A stretch of DNA of 64,000 nt from Sphingobacteriales bacterium (GCA_004144175.1 SEFT01000007.1:62001-126000); one strand, 5' to 3'; counted from the first letter of the stretch, positions 23,633 through 33,597 are shown. A program made the numbers and translations. Notes: a model not told the origin generated them from the letters alone.

Positions 23633-25192
23633 TTGCAAATAAAGACACTGATAAGGCCACTGCCGGTAAGCATCATCTTGCTGTGTATCGCAGTGGCAGT
23701 TCTGTATCCATACTGCAGCGGTTATATTGACCCCGACGCTACCGCCTATCTTACCATTGCCCGCCGATATGCGACGGGCGACTGGGCAAGAGCAGTCAAT
23801 GGTTACTGGAGCCCATGGGCTTGTTGGCTCACAGCGTTGGTCAGCAAAGTAGGGTTCGGCTATTTTGATGCCGCACTGCTGGTAAATACCGTTGGTGCTA
23901 TCGCGATCGTGTACATCAGCTATTCTTTGTTCCAGCTGTTCTATGTAAAGTGGGTACTACAGCTAGCCCTGGGGTGTAGTCTTTCTCTGTTTCTGGCCTA
24001 CGCAGTATACAAGCAAAGCTTTGCAGATATATGGGCTTGTTTCTTTATGCTATCGGTGCTGCGTATCATGCTCATCGGTGGTTTTTTTAGCCGTCCTGCT
24101 CTATGGATATTAATTGGAGTACTAGGGGCACTGGCCTATTATGCAAAAGCTTATTACTTTCCATTCTTCATCTTGCACACGTTTGTAGTAGGTTATTACA
24201 TTCGCCGCACCACGCCTATGCAGGATGGTAAGCAATGGCTGAAAATGGCTTTCACGGCCGTAAGCATGATGGTCATTTGCGCAATGCCCTGGATATGGGT
24301 ATTGCACAGCAAATATGGCATCTGGACCACCGGCACTGCCGGCTCGCTCAATACATCCTGGTATCTCGTAGGCCATCCTTATTGGAAGGAAGGCTTTAGC
24401 GGACTTTTAGCACCTACTTACAGCGATTCTCACTACTATTGGGAAGAACCGTACCTGGCAAATGGCGCTACACCGCACTTCTGGGATTCCGGTAGTCTGT
24501 TCCTGCTGCAGATAGTAAGGGCAGGGTACAACGTGTTGAAATTTGTAAACAGCATGAACGCCCTTTCGTGCTTTATGATGGCGATATGGGTGGCTTCAGC
24601 GGTTGTAGTTACTACAAAGAGGTGGGATAATGTAATAGATGGAAAGATCAGGGTAATTTGTGTTTCTGTTTTACTATTTCCGCTTGGCTTTTTGCTTATC
24701 AACTACGAACCACGTTACCTCTGGTATATGGTACCCCTGAGCATGGTGCTAGGCGGGGTATTGCTTCAACGCATAATGCTATCTATTGATAGAGCCGGTG
24801 TCCGTACTCTTATGGTAGTTGTATTTGCTATGAGCTATATCGTCTGGCCGGTATGGGATGTCCGGTCAATGAGCACTGATATGGAGGAAGAACGAATAGC
24901 CACATGGCTACGGCATACAGGGGTGAAATCTTTCGCTGGCAACGAGCAAAATGCTAAAAACACACCTGTGCTTGCCAGGTTGGCGTTGCGGTCCAACAGT
25001 CAGTACTACCATGCCCCGCAGCCATTAGCAAGCCACAATCTGTTAAGAGAGATCCGAAGGTATAATATCGGTTATTACCTTTTCATTGGCGATAACCTGG
25101 ATATAGTTGAGTTGAAAGACGAATCAGGGAAGGCATTCCCTGTAGTACTGAATGGTAAAGGGTTAAAGGTCTTCCGCATTACCGCACCATAA
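23633..25192 (+). CDS. Polytopic membrane protein, GT-C-like, TTG start
   Basis: A 519-residue membrane protein with about eleven hydrophobic segments and a short soluble C-terminal domain. Loop 1 holds 'YIDPDATAYLTIARRYATGDW' (as D-P-D-A followed by a Tyr/Arg-rich stretch), and 'WSPWACWLTAL' begins helix 2; this Asp and aromatic arrangement is typical of GT-C enzymes handling lipid-linked sugars. Start: the upstream in-frame codon is the stop of the previous gene's frame neighbour (TGA 23627-23629 in frame), and the only start near the first helix is TTG 23633, so a non-ATG start is required. Placement 3 bp after a similar protein suggests duplication or a two-step pathway. Confidence 0.7.
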   Translation: MQIKTLIRPLPVSIILLCIAVAVLYPYCSGYIDPDATAYLTIARRYATGDWARAVNGYWSPWACWLTALVSKVGFGYFDAALLVNTVGAIAIVYISYSLFQLFYVKWVLQLALGCSLSLFLAYAVYKQSFADIWACFFMLSVLRIMLIGGFFSRPALWILIGVLGALAYYAKAYYFPFFILHTFVVGYYIRRTTPMQDGKQWLKMAFTAVSMMVICAMPWIWVLHSKYGIWTTGTAGSLNTSWYLVGHPYWKEGFSGLLAPTYSDSHYYWEEPYLANGATPHFWDSGSLFLLQIVRAGYNVLKFVNSMNALSCFMMAIWVASAVVVTTKRWDNVIDGKIRVICVSVLLFPLGFLLINYEPRYLWYMVPLSMVLGGVLLQRIMLSIDRAGVRTLMVVVFAMSYIVWPVWDVRSMSTDMEEERIATWLRHTGVKSFAGNEQNAKNTPVLARLALRSNSQYYHAPQPLASHNLLREIRRYNIGYYLFIGDNLDIVELKDESGKAFPVVLNGKGLKVFRITAP

Positions 25193-25231
25193 ATTTTTTG
25201 AATCCCTATATAATCCATATGCCATAATCCT

Positions 25232-25239
25232 TACCTTTG
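25232..25239 (+). promoter_or_regulatory. -7 promoter box for fbaB
   Basis: TACCTTTG, followed by C, 28 bases before the ATG at 25268. A TTTG at 25197-25200 is too distant to be the matching -33 box. Confidence 0.55.
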
Positions 25240-25267
25240 CACGACTTTTTTAAAATCTAAACCATAT

Positions 25268-26326
25268 ATGGCTTCGAAAAAAATACAGGAACTCCTTGCC
25301 GACAAAGCAGAGTACTATCTGGACCACACGAGCAAAACTATTGACAAATCAACCCTTTTCATACCATCTGCAGATACTGTTGATCAAGTATGGTCTGCGT
25401 CTAACCGCAACATCCAGACGATCCGCAGCATTCAAACGCTGATGGGCAATGGCCGCCTGGCCAACACCGGTTATGTATCTATTCTTCCTGTTGACCAGGG
25501 TATAGAGCATAGCGCCGGTGCTTCTTTTGCTCCGAATCCTATTTATTTCGATCCTGAAAATATCGTGAAACTGGCGATCGAGGGTGGTTGCAACGCAGTT
25601 GCTTCTACTTATGGCGTACTGGGTGCCGTAGCACGCAAGTATGCACACAAGATTCCTTTCATCGTAAAGATCAACCACAACGAATTTATCTCTTACCCTA
25701 ACCGTTTCGACCAGATCATGTTCGGCAGCATCCGCGATGCATGGAACATGGGCGCTACGGCTGTAGGTGCTACTATCTATTTCGGTTCAGACGAAAGCGC
25801 TCGCCAAATCGTTGAAGTAGCTAAAGCATTTGAATACGCACACGAACTGGGTATGGCTACAGTACTGTGGTGCTACCTGCGCAACCCTTCATTCAAAAAG
25901 GATGGCGTAGACTACCATACTGCTGCTGACCTTACTGCACAGGCTAACCACCTGGGCGTGACTATCCAGGCCGACATCATCAAGCAAAAACTGCCTACCA
26001 ACAATGGCGGTTACACTGCTCTTAACTTCGGTAAAACACACAAGGGCGTTTACGAGAAACTGTCTTCTGATCACCCGATCGATCTTTGCCGCTACCAGGT
26101 AGCTAACTGCTACATGGGCCGCGTAGGTCTCATCAACTCAGGTGGTGAGTCGAAAGGTGCATCTGATATGGCAGAAGCAGTAATGACAGCTGTAGTGAAC
26201 AAACGTGCCGGCGGTATGGGGCTTATCAGTGGCCGTAAAGCATTCCAGAAGCCAATGAATGAAGGCGTTGATCTGCTGAACACCATTCAGGATGTGTACC
26301 TGGATAAGGATATCACAATAGCCTAG
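25268..26326 (+). CDS. fbaB: Class I fructose-bisphosphate aldolase (DhnA/FbaB type)
   Basis: A 352-residue cytoplasmic aldolase splitting fructose 1,6-bisphosphate into triose phosphates by a Schiff-base mechanism. The DhnA-type sequence is clear: '[23 protein letters not shown]', '[21 protein letters not shown]', '[15 protein letters not shown]', '[14 protein letters not shown]', '[12 protein letters not shown]'. It differs from the zinc-dependent class II FbaA. It is monocistronic, with an upstream -7 box and its own hairpin. The catalytic lysine is not assigned here. Codon use looks strongly biased to common codons, as expected for an abundant glycolytic protein. Confidence 0.93.
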   Translation: MASKKIQELLADKAEYYLDHTSKTIDKSTLFIPSADTVDQVWSASNRNIQTIRSIQTLMGNGRLANTGYVSILPVDQGIEHSAGASFAPNPIYFDPENIVKLAIEGGCNAVASTYGVLGAVARKYAHKIPFIVKINHNEFISYPNRFDQIMFGSIRDAWNMGATAVGATIYFGSDESARQIVEVAKAFEYAHELGMATVLWCYLRNPSFKKDGVDYHTAADLTAQANHLGVTIQADIIKQKLPTNNGGYTALNFGKTHKGVYEKLSSDHPIDLCRYQVANCYMGRVGLINSGGESKGASDMAEAVMTAVVNKRAGGMGLISGRKAFQKPMNEGVDLLNTIQDVYLDKDITIA

Positions 26327-26350
26327 TATCTTCTAAGTATATATGTTCAA

Positions 26351-26383
26351 AGATGCTCTCCTGTAGGAGGGCATCTTTTTTTG
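26351..26383 (+). terminator. Intrinsic terminator of fbaB
   Basis: A stem AGATGCTCTCCT / AGGAGGGCATCT (26351-26362 with 26365-26376, one G-U pair) followed by a run of T's to 26382. Confidence 0.9.
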
Positions 26384-26531
26384 TGCCCGATTTATCTGCC
26401 TTTTATCCCATTTCGTTTATCTGAATGCCCGCTACATTAATTTTTGCTTAAAATATTTATGTCGGTTTGATATCTTGGTAGTGTGTATGTATGAATTTTT
26501 TATTTAAGGTATAATAAATCCCCTTTTTGAT

Positions 26532-28130
26532 ATGCGAAGAAATCTACGGAAACTCCTACAAGTGCTTACTTATTGTGGTGTAGCTGCATTAGCACCTATG
26601 TCTGCTGATGCGCAGACCTATTGCACTCCAACATCCACATCTATTTATGGTGACTATATCAGCTCATTTTCTACTACGGGCGCGGTAGGCAACATTACCA
26701 ACAATGGTACCAGCGGCAGTTCCTATGTCTACTATCCCAGTCAAACAATGACAGCGATACTCGGTACTACCATCAATTTCTCAGTTTCGTTTACGTACAC
26801 GCAGTACATCAATATCTGGATCGATCTGAACCAAAACGGCTCATTTGCTGATGCAGGGGAAAACCTACGTACCTCCACATCTAAAATGACTTCATCGCCG
26901 GGTACCGGCACATTTACCATCCCACTTACCGGAATGGCAGGTAATACCCGCATGAGGGTGCAGGCCGACTATAGTACGGCAAACCCCGGCCCATGCGGCG
27001 GCGGCTGGGGCGAGACAGAAGACTACAACGTAACGCTGATAAGCCCATGTGCAGGGCTACCCGGTGCAAACCCTATTACGGTAAACCCCATATTCGCGAG
27101 AAGCGCCAATGCTACCTGGACTGCTGTTACCGGCTCTGCGGGTTACGAGTATATCGTAAAAACGAATGCAACTACGCCTACAGGTGCAGGTACGCCCGTA
27201 ACCGCCAACTCGGCAAATCTTGTCAATCTGAATCCTGCAACACAGTACTGGCTGTTCGTGCGCAATAAGTGTAATGCTACCGATGCGTCTATGTGGTCGG
27301 TTAAGTCGTTTATGACCTCTAACTGCTCGGCGCCGCAGGTGAGTTTCGCTAATATCAAACACAATAGTGCATTGGCATTGTGGAGCAGCATCAATATTGC
27401 AACAAAATACGAGTACATATGCAATACCGATCCTAATGCCCCGGCAGTTTCAGCTACGGGCACTACTACTACAACCAACAATGTGCTGCTGCAAAACCTG
27501 GAGCCGGAAACCGCGTACTATATGCATGTGCGTACGCATTGCACGGGTAATGAGATGTCGAGCTGGGATACATACCAATTCACTACTATGAAAGAGTGTG
27601 TACCGCCTGTTGTAACGCCGATCCCGTCGAGCCTTGATAACATTGAAGTAACATGGCAGCCTGTAGAGACAGCTGTGGCGTACGAATATGCTGTTAACTC
27701 CATGGAGACACCGCCTTCGCTGGGTACTACTGAATATGATAATTCGGTAACCGTAAACCTGCCTGCCGATAAGAAGCCGTACTATTTCCATATACGCAGC
27801 AAGTGTATCAGCATTTATACAGCCTCAGAGTGGACTACAATACAGCTGCGCGAAGGCGAGGCCACTGCTGTAAACAATGTGAATGATAACGGGGCGCGGG
27901 TACAGGCTTATCCAAACCCTGTCAGTGACGTTATTACGATACAGGTAGATGGCGTTAGCCAGCTGCGTGGAACTGTACTGATCACAGACATATCGGGTAA
28001 AATTATGGCTACTACAGATGTTACAGATAAGAAAACAAACATCAGCATGTCTGGTTTTGCTCCGGGCATCTACCTGGTAAAATATTTCAATGGACTACAA
28101 GCCCAAACATTCAGGGTTAATAAGTTGTAG
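26532..28130 (+). CDS. T9SS-sorted protein: GEVED domain plus fibronectin-like repeats (array member 1)
   Basis: A 532-residue secreted protein. Signal peptide 1-27 (S-A-D-A/Q); a GEVED domain about 55-170 with the telling 'IWIDLNQNGSFADAGE' and 'GGGWGETEDYNV' ends; then three fibronectin-III-like modules, each with 'AYW--V-NATKYEYICNT' or 'TWQPVETAVAYEYAVN' and 'TAYYMHVRTHC' strands; and a T9SS sorting domain ('QAYPNPVSDVITIQV', 'ISGKIMATTDV', 'APGIYLVKYFN'). It is the first of four related genes on the same strand. Function is unknown; it is likely exported to, and attached at, the cell surface. Confidence 0.85.
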   Translation: MRRNLRKLLQVLTYCGVAALAPMSADAQTYCTPTSTSIYGDYISSFSTTGAVGNITNNGTSGSSYVYYPSQTMTAILGTTINFSVSFTYTQYINIWIDLNQNGSFADAGENLRTSTSKMTSSPGTGTFTIPLTGMAGNTRMRVQADYSTANPGPCGGGWGETEDYNVTLISPCAGLPGANPITVNPIFARSANATWTAVTGSAGYEYIVKTNATTPTGAGTPVTANSANLVNLNPATQYWLFVRNKCNATDASMWSVKSFMTSNCSAPQVSFANIKHNSALALWSSINIATKYEYICNTDPNAPAVSATGTTTTTNNVLLQNLEPETAYYMHVRTHCTGNEMSSWDTYQFTTMKECVPPVVTPIPSSLDNIEVTWQPVETAVAYEYAVNSMETPPSLGTTEYDNSVTVNLPADKKPYYFHIRSKCISIYTASEWTTIQLREGEATAVNNVNDNGARVQAYPNPVSDVITIQVDGVSQLRGTVLITDISGKIMATTDVTDKKTNISMSGFAPGIYLVKYFNGLQAQTFRVNKL

Positions 28131-28153
28131 TTAATCAATAAGTTAGGAGTTTT

Positions 28154-28203
28154 AGCAGGCTGGCCATATTACGGCCAGTCTGCTATTGTTATTATTTTTT
28201 TTA
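28154..28203 (+). terminator. Terminator after array member 1
   Basis: Stem AGCAGGCTGGCC / GGCCAGTCTGCT (28154-28165 with 28173-28184, one G-U pair), then a T-rich tail; the long T-run at 28193-28202 lies a little beyond the stem. Confidence 0.8.
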
Positions 28204-28273
28204 CCATAGGGTGACTTTTTTAGAAAAAAGTTAATATTTTTAAGCATTGACTTTTTACTAAAGTGTTAACCTT

Positions 28274-29884
28274 ATGATAAAATCCTTACGCAATTTATTG
28301 TCCTTTGCAAGCATAGGACTCGCGGCTCTGGCGCCGTCTATTGCAAAAGCCCAGACTTACTGTGCTACCAATCACAGCTATGGCTGCTACTACGCCATGA
28401 ATTCGTTTAGCACCAGTGGTGGTACTACTAATATTTCTAATACGAGTATTCCTTGTTCGAGCTCGTGGGGGCCAACTAACCCCAATACAATGTACACGAG
28501 CGGCTCGCATACAGGCCTTATTGGTTCTACCGTAAACTACTCTGTCAATGTAAACTACTACTGGGGCATGTACACTGCCATTTGGGTAGATTGGAATGCT
28601 GACGGCGACTTTTCGGATGCGGGCGAATCGGTGCATTCTATGTACCACTACTATAGCTATGGCACCAGCGGTTCATTTACGGTACCATCAACGGCAAATG
28701 TGGGCCCTACAAGGATGAGGGTAATGTCAAGCATGTACAACTCGCCAAGCCCTTGCTGGAGCGGTTACGACTATGGTAATACCGTAGACTATACGTTCAA
28801 CGTAACAAGCCCGTGCGCTTCTGTACCTTCTGTCACTACCACTGCATATTCTAAATCGGCAGTGTTTAACTGGCCTGCAGTGGCAGGTTCGGTGTCTTAC
28901 GACTACAGGGTAACACAATCGCCTAACCCATCGAGCCCCGATGTAGGCAATGGCAACACTTCATCAACTACAGCTACCGTAGCAGGCCTTACGCCAAGCA
29001 CCAATTACTACATCCACCTGAAGAATAAATGTGCTGTTTATCCTTCCAGCTGGGCAAGCTATCCGTTCACTACCAGCGCTTGCGCGCCACCACTGCCTAG
29101 CTTCTCAAATGTAGATCACAACTCGGCACTGGTATTGTGGAGCAGCGTAAGCATCGCAAGCAGGTATGAGTATATTGTAAACACGGATCCTTCTGAGCCG
29201 GATCTTACTGCTACGCTGAATTCTACAAATGCAAGTTCGGTGAAGCTTACAGGCCTCGACCCTGAAACTACCTATTATCTTCATATCAGGTCGGTATGCG
29301 GTACCACAACATCGGAGTGGGATATGGCCAGCTTTACTACTATGGACGAATGTATAGCGCCAACTGTGAACCTGATACCATCGAGCCCCAACGATATGGA
29401 GGTGACATGGCAGCCTACACCTACGGCAATAGCATATGAGTATGCCGTAAACTCCAGCGCTACGCCACCGTCACTGGGTACTACAGAATACGACAATTCG
29501 GTAACAGTAAACCTGCCTGCCGATAAGAAGCAATACTACTTCCACATCCGCAGCAAGTGCATCAGCATCTTCAACTCATCTGAGTGGAGCTCGATGCTGC
29601 TGCGCGAAGGCGACCCTACAGCGGTTAGCAATGTGAATGGCGATGGCTTGCTGGTACAGGCTTACCCTAACCCGGTAAACGACATCGTTACCGTACAGGT
29701 AGATGGCGATAAAGCTGTTAGTGGCACAGTAACGATAACTGATGTAACAGGTAAGCTGATATCAGCAACCACCGTTACCGAATCAAAGACCAACATTAGC
29801 ATGAAAGGCCTGGCTGCAGGTGTGTATATGGTAAAATATACTGATGGTGCACAGTCTCAGACTTTCCGCATAAATAAACTGTAA
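28274..29884 (+). CDS. T9SS-sorted protein: divergent GEVED domain plus fibronectin-like repeats (array member 2)
   Basis: A 536-residue paralogue of the preceding protein, in the same order: signal peptide (S-I-A-K-A/Q), a GEVED-like domain (about 60-180; 'AIWVDWNADGDFSDAGES' matches member 1, but the terminal 'GETEDY' has become 'GNTVDYTF'), three fibronectin-like modules and a T9SS sorting domain ('QAYPNPVNDIVTVQV', 'VTGKLISATTV', 'AAGVYMVKYTD'). The third module is almost identical to that of member 1 (one substitution over about 34 residues), a sign of recent duplication or gene conversion. Own terminator downstream. Confidence 0.85.
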   Translation: MIKSLRNLLSFASIGLAALAPSIAKAQTYCATNHSYGCYYAMNSFSTSGGTTNISNTSIPCSSSWGPTNPNTMYTSGSHTGLIGSTVNYSVNVNYYWGMYTAIWVDWNADGDFSDAGESVHSMYHYYSYGTSGSFTVPSTANVGPTRMRVMSSMYNSPSPCWSGYDYGNTVDYTFNVTSPCASVPSVTTTAYSKSAVFNWPAVAGSVSYDYRVTQSPNPSSPDVGNGNTSSTTATVAGLTPSTNYYIHLKNKCAVYPSSWASYPFTTSACAPPLPSFSNVDHNSALVLWSSVSIASRYEYIVNTDPSEPDLTATLNSTNASSVKLTGLDPETTYYLHIRSVCGTTTSEWDMASFTTMDECIAPTVNLIPSSPNDMEVTWQPTPTAIAYEYAVNSSATPPSLGTTEYDNSVTVNLPADKKQYYFHIRSKCISIFNSSEWSSMLLREGDPTAVSNVNGDGLLVQAYPNPVNDIVTVQVDGDKAVSGTVTITDVTGKLISATTVTESKTNISMKGLAAGVYMVKYTDGAQSQTFRINKL

Positions 29885-29900
29885 GTATTGAATATCAATC

Positions 29901-29940
29901 AATTAAAAAGCACCGCCAATGCGGTGCTTTTTAATTTTAC
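29901..29940 (+). terminator. Terminator after array member 2
   Basis: A 16-bp perfect stem (29901-29916 with 29921-29936), 4-base loop CAAT, ending in a T-rich arm. Confidence 0.9.
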
Positions 29941-30051
29941 GAAAGACCGTAAACTGCCTGTATATGCCATCGATAATTTTTGTATATTGCTATAACATGA
30001 TTTAAATTTAAAATGTAAATTCCGTCTATCTAAAACCTTTAAAGTATCAGT

Positions 30052-31860
30052 ATGAAAATTCAGCCTCTACGTAAACTTGCCCTTTTCTTTACAGCATTAG
30101 TAGCCCTCGCTAATAGTGCAAAAGCCCAGACCGGGCCACCGCCTACTTACAACTTTTATGCTTATAATGAGACATTCAATTACCTCACATCTGGAACAGT
30201 GATATCAAGCCTTTCAGGACAAGATGATCTTACAGCGACGTCTATCCCTATTGGCTTCAACTTTTTGTACGCAGGCTCCAACTACAGCCAACTCAGCGTA
30301 AATACAAATGGCTGGATATCTTTCAATAACTTTTCGACAACGCACAACAATGACAATCCGAATCTGGCTAACCTGAATAGCTTTGGACCATGTTTGCTGC
30401 CACTGTGGGAAGATATCAGCAATTTATACGGTACGCTGTCATACGCTACATCTGGTACAGCACCTAATAGGGTATTTACTCTTGAATATAAAAACGCTAT
30501 ATGGGATTATCTGGGTAGCAGTCCTTGTATCACTTTCCAGGTTAGGTTATATGAGGGTGGAGTTATCAAATATCATTACAAGCAGGAGAGTGGATCTGTA
30601 AATATTGGTACCAGTGGTGGATGCTCAATAGGCATTGGTGCTTCTTCCAGCAGTTGGCAGTTCCTAGATAATTCATCGACTGCGCCAACTACCACATCTT
30701 CGTCTTATACCTCATCCAATTACCAAATAACTACCCGCCCAGCCACAGGCCAGGTATATCAGTTTGGCGACTTCCCTTGTGCTGCTGCGCCCGTGCCTTC
30801 AATTAGTTCTAAAACATCTACATCGGCCACTATCACATGGGCGGCCATGTTGCCATCGGTCAACTATGAGTATGCATTCAATACAACGGGTACACCGCCG
30901 GCTACCGGCACGCCTACTACGGCTACCAGCTATAGCCAGTCGGGCCTTACACCTGCCACTATGTACTATTTTCACATACGCAACAAGTGTACACCCACTA
31001 CCTACACCATATGGCAAACCATACCCGTAGAAACCTACCCACCATGTACCAAGCCGGTGGGGCTTACGATCAAGAACCTATACCTCGATTCGGCTACGGT
31101 GGTTTGGAGGAAATTGTGGAATGCCACGGGCTATGAGTATGTGGTAAATACAGACCGGACGGACCCTAACAGCACAACCACAACTTATACAACGCCCGAT
31201 ACTACCTTTGGCGCCAAGAACCTGCAGGAAGGCGTAAAGTACTATGTGCATATCAAGATAAAATGCCTCGGGGGCGAGTCTTCTGCATGGTCTGTCGATT
31301 CGTTCACTACGCCGGTAAAATGCCGCCCGCCGCACCTGACGGTAGACTACCAGCATATAGACCGCGCAATAGTGTACTGGAACCTGGTGCCAAGCGCATG
31401 GGCCTACGAGTACGAGATATCGCAATCGCCAACGCCGATGGGCAAGGGTACCGAGATAAAGAACAACAGCTTCCTGGCCTTCCCGATGAAGCCGGGCGAA
31501 GTGTACTACTTCCATGCGCGCAGCAAATGCCTCGACCAGAATGTGCGCGACATCTCCGAATGGGGTACTACATCTTTCAAAACATTCCCGCTATCGGTAA
31601 GCGACAACCGCACAGATGGCTTTGCGCTGAAGGTGTATCCTAACCCTGCTAAAGACATGGTGACGCTTGAGGTGAGTGATATACCCGATGCGGATGCACG
31701 CATATATGTGTATGACATAGCCGGTAAGCAGATGGCTGCCATACCTGTGGATGGCAAGAAGGTTCACCAGGTGCAGCTCGGCTCCTATGCCCCGGGTGTG
31801 TACACCATAAAGTACACCGACAAGGCACATACCGAGACAACGCGGATAACCAGGCAATAG
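30052..31860 (+). CDS. T9SS-sorted protein with an N-terminal beta-sandwich domain and fibronectin-like repeats (array member 3)
   Basis: A 602-residue secreted protein. Signal peptide 1-25 (N-S-A-K-A/Q). The N-terminal domain (about 45-245) is not GEVED: 'SIPIGFNFLYAGSNYSQLSVNTNGWISF', 'CLLPLWEDISN', 'ITFQVRLYEGGVIKYHY' pieces fit the beta-sandwich domain seen in many Bacteroidota surface proteins with nidogen-like segments. Three fibronectin-like modules follow ('NYEYAFNTTGTPPATG', 'TGYEYVVNTDRTDPN', 'WAYEYEISQSPTP') with 'YYFHIRNKC' strands, then the T9SS sorting domain ('LKVYPNPAKDMVTLEV', 'APGVYTIKYTD'). The repeats relate it to members 1, 2 and 4; only the N-terminal domain differs. Confidence 0.83.
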   Translation: MKIQPLRKLALFFTALVALANSAKAQTGPPPTYNFYAYNETFNYLTSGTVISSLSGQDDLTATSIPIGFNFLYAGSNYSQLSVNTNGWISFNNFSTTHNNDNPNLANLNSFGPCLLPLWEDISNLYGTLSYATSGTAPNRVFTLEYKNAIWDYLGSSPCITFQVRLYEGGVIKYHYKQESGSVNIGTSGGCSIGIGASSSSWQFLDNSSTAPTTTSSSYTSSNYQITTRPATGQVYQFGDFPCAAAPVPSISSKTSTSATITWAAMLPSVNYEYAFNTTGTPPATGTPTTATSYSQSGLTPATMYYFHIRNKCTPTTYTIWQTIPVETYPPCTKPVGLTIKNLYLDSATVVWRKLWNATGYEYVVNTDRTDPNSTTTTYTTPDTTFGAKNLQEGVKYYVHIKIKCLGGESSAWSVDSFTTPVKCRPPHLTVDYQHIDRAIVYWNLVPSAWAYEYEISQSPTPMGKGTEIKNNSFLAFPMKPGEVYYFHARSKCLDQNVRDISEWGTTSFKTFPLSVSDNRTDGFALKVYPNPAKDMVTLEVSDIPDADARIYVYDIAGKQMAAIPVDGKKVHQVQLGSYAPGVYTIKYTDKAHTETTRITRQ

Positions 31861-31874
31861 ATAAAAAACAACAA

Positions 31875-31914
31875 ATATGAAAAAAGCCTGCCTTGTAGCA
31901 GGCTTTTTTCATAT
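31875..31914 (+). terminator. Terminator after array member 3
   Basis: A 17-bp perfect stem (31875-31891 with 31898-31914), 6-base loop, T-run within the 3' arm. Confidence 0.9.
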
Positions 31915-32094
31915 TAATATGCATTTCTGCCAACGTATGCTATCTTTTTTCTGTCTGTATAGCAGGAGGCAGACCCTGATTTTGTCATTAGCCCTGCGCT
32001 GGTATCAAATAAGTAACCCCTTGTATTAGGAATTCTAAAAAAGAATTACGAATTTAGAAACTCGAATTTTGTTAAAAAGTTTTAAATTATATCT

Positions 32095-33597
32095 ATGCGT
32101 ATTTTTTACAAACCCCTTACTTTAAAATCGCTGTTGGCACCCGTTATGGCTATGGGTATGGCACTGGCAAGTGTGTCTGATGCTGTTGCTCAGATAGTAA
32201 CGATAGGTACACCCGGAGGGTCAGGCGTAACGTCTACCAGCGGTTATCCTAACCCCCGCCCTGACCAGCATCTTGGTACAAGGCAGCAATACCTATACCG
32301 TGCATCTGAGCTGAGAGCTGCGGGAATGAGGGCCGGGAACATTACAGAGATCGGCTTTTATATGAATGGTGGATTGTCGAGAAATATCGGTACATATAGA
32401 ATTGGCGGTGGTACCACAACACTTACTGCACTTACCACTGCTTGGGTAGTACCTTCAACTCCAACCTATTGGGCTTATGAAACAATTAGCCCTGCCATGG
32501 GTACTCCCGCTACTACCGGCTGGCATATGACGACCTTCGATCCCACAAAGCCAATTAAATGGAATGGTACCGATAATTTAATTATTGAAATATGCACTGA
32601 ACAGCAGGATGGCCTTACTAATACCAACCCTGTTGTTTCCGTTATGTCGCCGGGTTTTAATGCATCGAATTCTGCAGGTGGCGCTGCTGCCGGTGCATGT
32701 GGTAGTACATCGCTTACAACGCAAGGTACCCCAACGCTGAGACCAATCACCAGGTTCAATCACGTGCCTGAGTGTATCGTGCCTGATAGCATTAACATCG
32801 ATAATATCACAGCCTTTGAGGCCGACCTGAGCTGGCCTGCTTCGCGATCAGGCGCTCCTTTTGTTCGTGCATACAACTGGATATACTGGCAAAAAGGTAG
32901 CCCGATGCCATCCACATTCAACGGCACTGTTCCGTCGATGCTGAACCACGACCTGGAATTTCTTACTCCTGAAACATGTTACTATGTAAGATTGCAGGCC
33001 GATTGTCAATTTACCGGCGCTGCTACCGATACTTCGGTATGGATACTGGACTCATTCTGTACCATTGCAGACTGCGTACCACCGGCTGTTACCATCGACA
33101 GGATCACCTCAACATCGGCAGTAGCCAGCTGGCCTCCCGTACCTACCGCGTACGATTATGAATATGCAGTAAGCATACTGGAAACACCGCCTACATCGGG
33201 TACCAAAACCACATCTACATCGGTACAGCTGATGGGCCTCATCGGCAGCCAGGTGTACAATGTATTTGTAAGGGCATATTGCTCAGAAACACCTACGTCG
33301 CGCTGGACAAGAGTACCATTCCAGGCATTGAAGGGCCTCGGTTTCGATGATGTGGCCAATGGCTTCTCGCTGTCAGCCTTCCCCAACCCGGTGAAGGATG
33401 TAATGACCATACAGGTGATAAACCCTGCTGAAAATGCAAGCGTAATGGTAACCGACCTGACAGGTACGCTGGTGCAGAACCTGGCGATCGTAGGCGATAA
33501 GGCAGAGATAAACATGAGCGGCCTGAATGCAGGCATCTACCTGGTAAAATATACCGACCGCCTGCAAAGCAAAATGATCAAGATCACAAAAGAGTAA
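32095..33597 (+). CDS. T9SS-sorted protein with adhesin-like N-terminal domain and fibronectin-like repeats (array member 4)
   Basis: A 500-residue secreted protein. Signal peptide 1-32 (D-A-V-A/Q). The N-terminal domain (about 35-225) contains 'TRQQYLYRASELRAAGMRAGNITEIGF' pieces and 'NLIIEICTEQQDG', a beta-rich domain common in secreted Bacteroidota proteins that ends with an Arg-Phe-Asn strand; no enzyme motif is seen. Two fibronectin-like modules ('AFEADLSWPASRSG', 'AVASWPPVPTAYDYEYAV') and a T9SS sorting domain ('LSAFPNPVKDVMTIQV', 'LTGTLVQNLAI', 'NAGIYLVKYTD') follow. It ends the array. Confidence 0.83.
   Translation: MRIFYKPLTLKSLLAPVMAMGMALASVSDAVAQIVTIGTPGGSGVTSTSGYPNPRPDQHLGTRQQYLYRASELRAAGMRAGNITEIGFYMNGGLSRNIGTYRIGGGTTTLTALTTAWVVPSTPTYWAYETISPAMGTPATTGWHMTTFDPTKPIKWNGTDNLIIEICTEQQDGLTNTNPVVSVMSPGFNASNSAGGAAAGACGSTSLTTQGTPTLRPITRFNHVPECIVPDSINIDNITAFEADLSWPASRSGAPFVRAYNWIYWQKGSPMPSTFNGTVPSMLNHDLEFLTPETCYYVRLQADCQFTGAATDTSVWILDSFCTIADCVPPAVTIDRITSTSAVASWPPVPTAYDYEYAVSILETPPTSGTKTTSTSVQLMGLIGSQVYNVFVRAYCSETPTSRWTRVPFQALKGLGFDDVANGFSLSAFPNPVKDVMTIQVINPAENASVMVTDLTGTLVQNLAIVGDKAEINMSGLNAGIYLVKYTDRLQSKMIKITKE

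Noticed and set aside
23600-23660. Frameshifted fusion of the two GT-C-like genes
   Set aside because: Each protein has its own first helix and family-like loop; the stop and TTG are simply adjacent, so two genes fit better than one broken gene.
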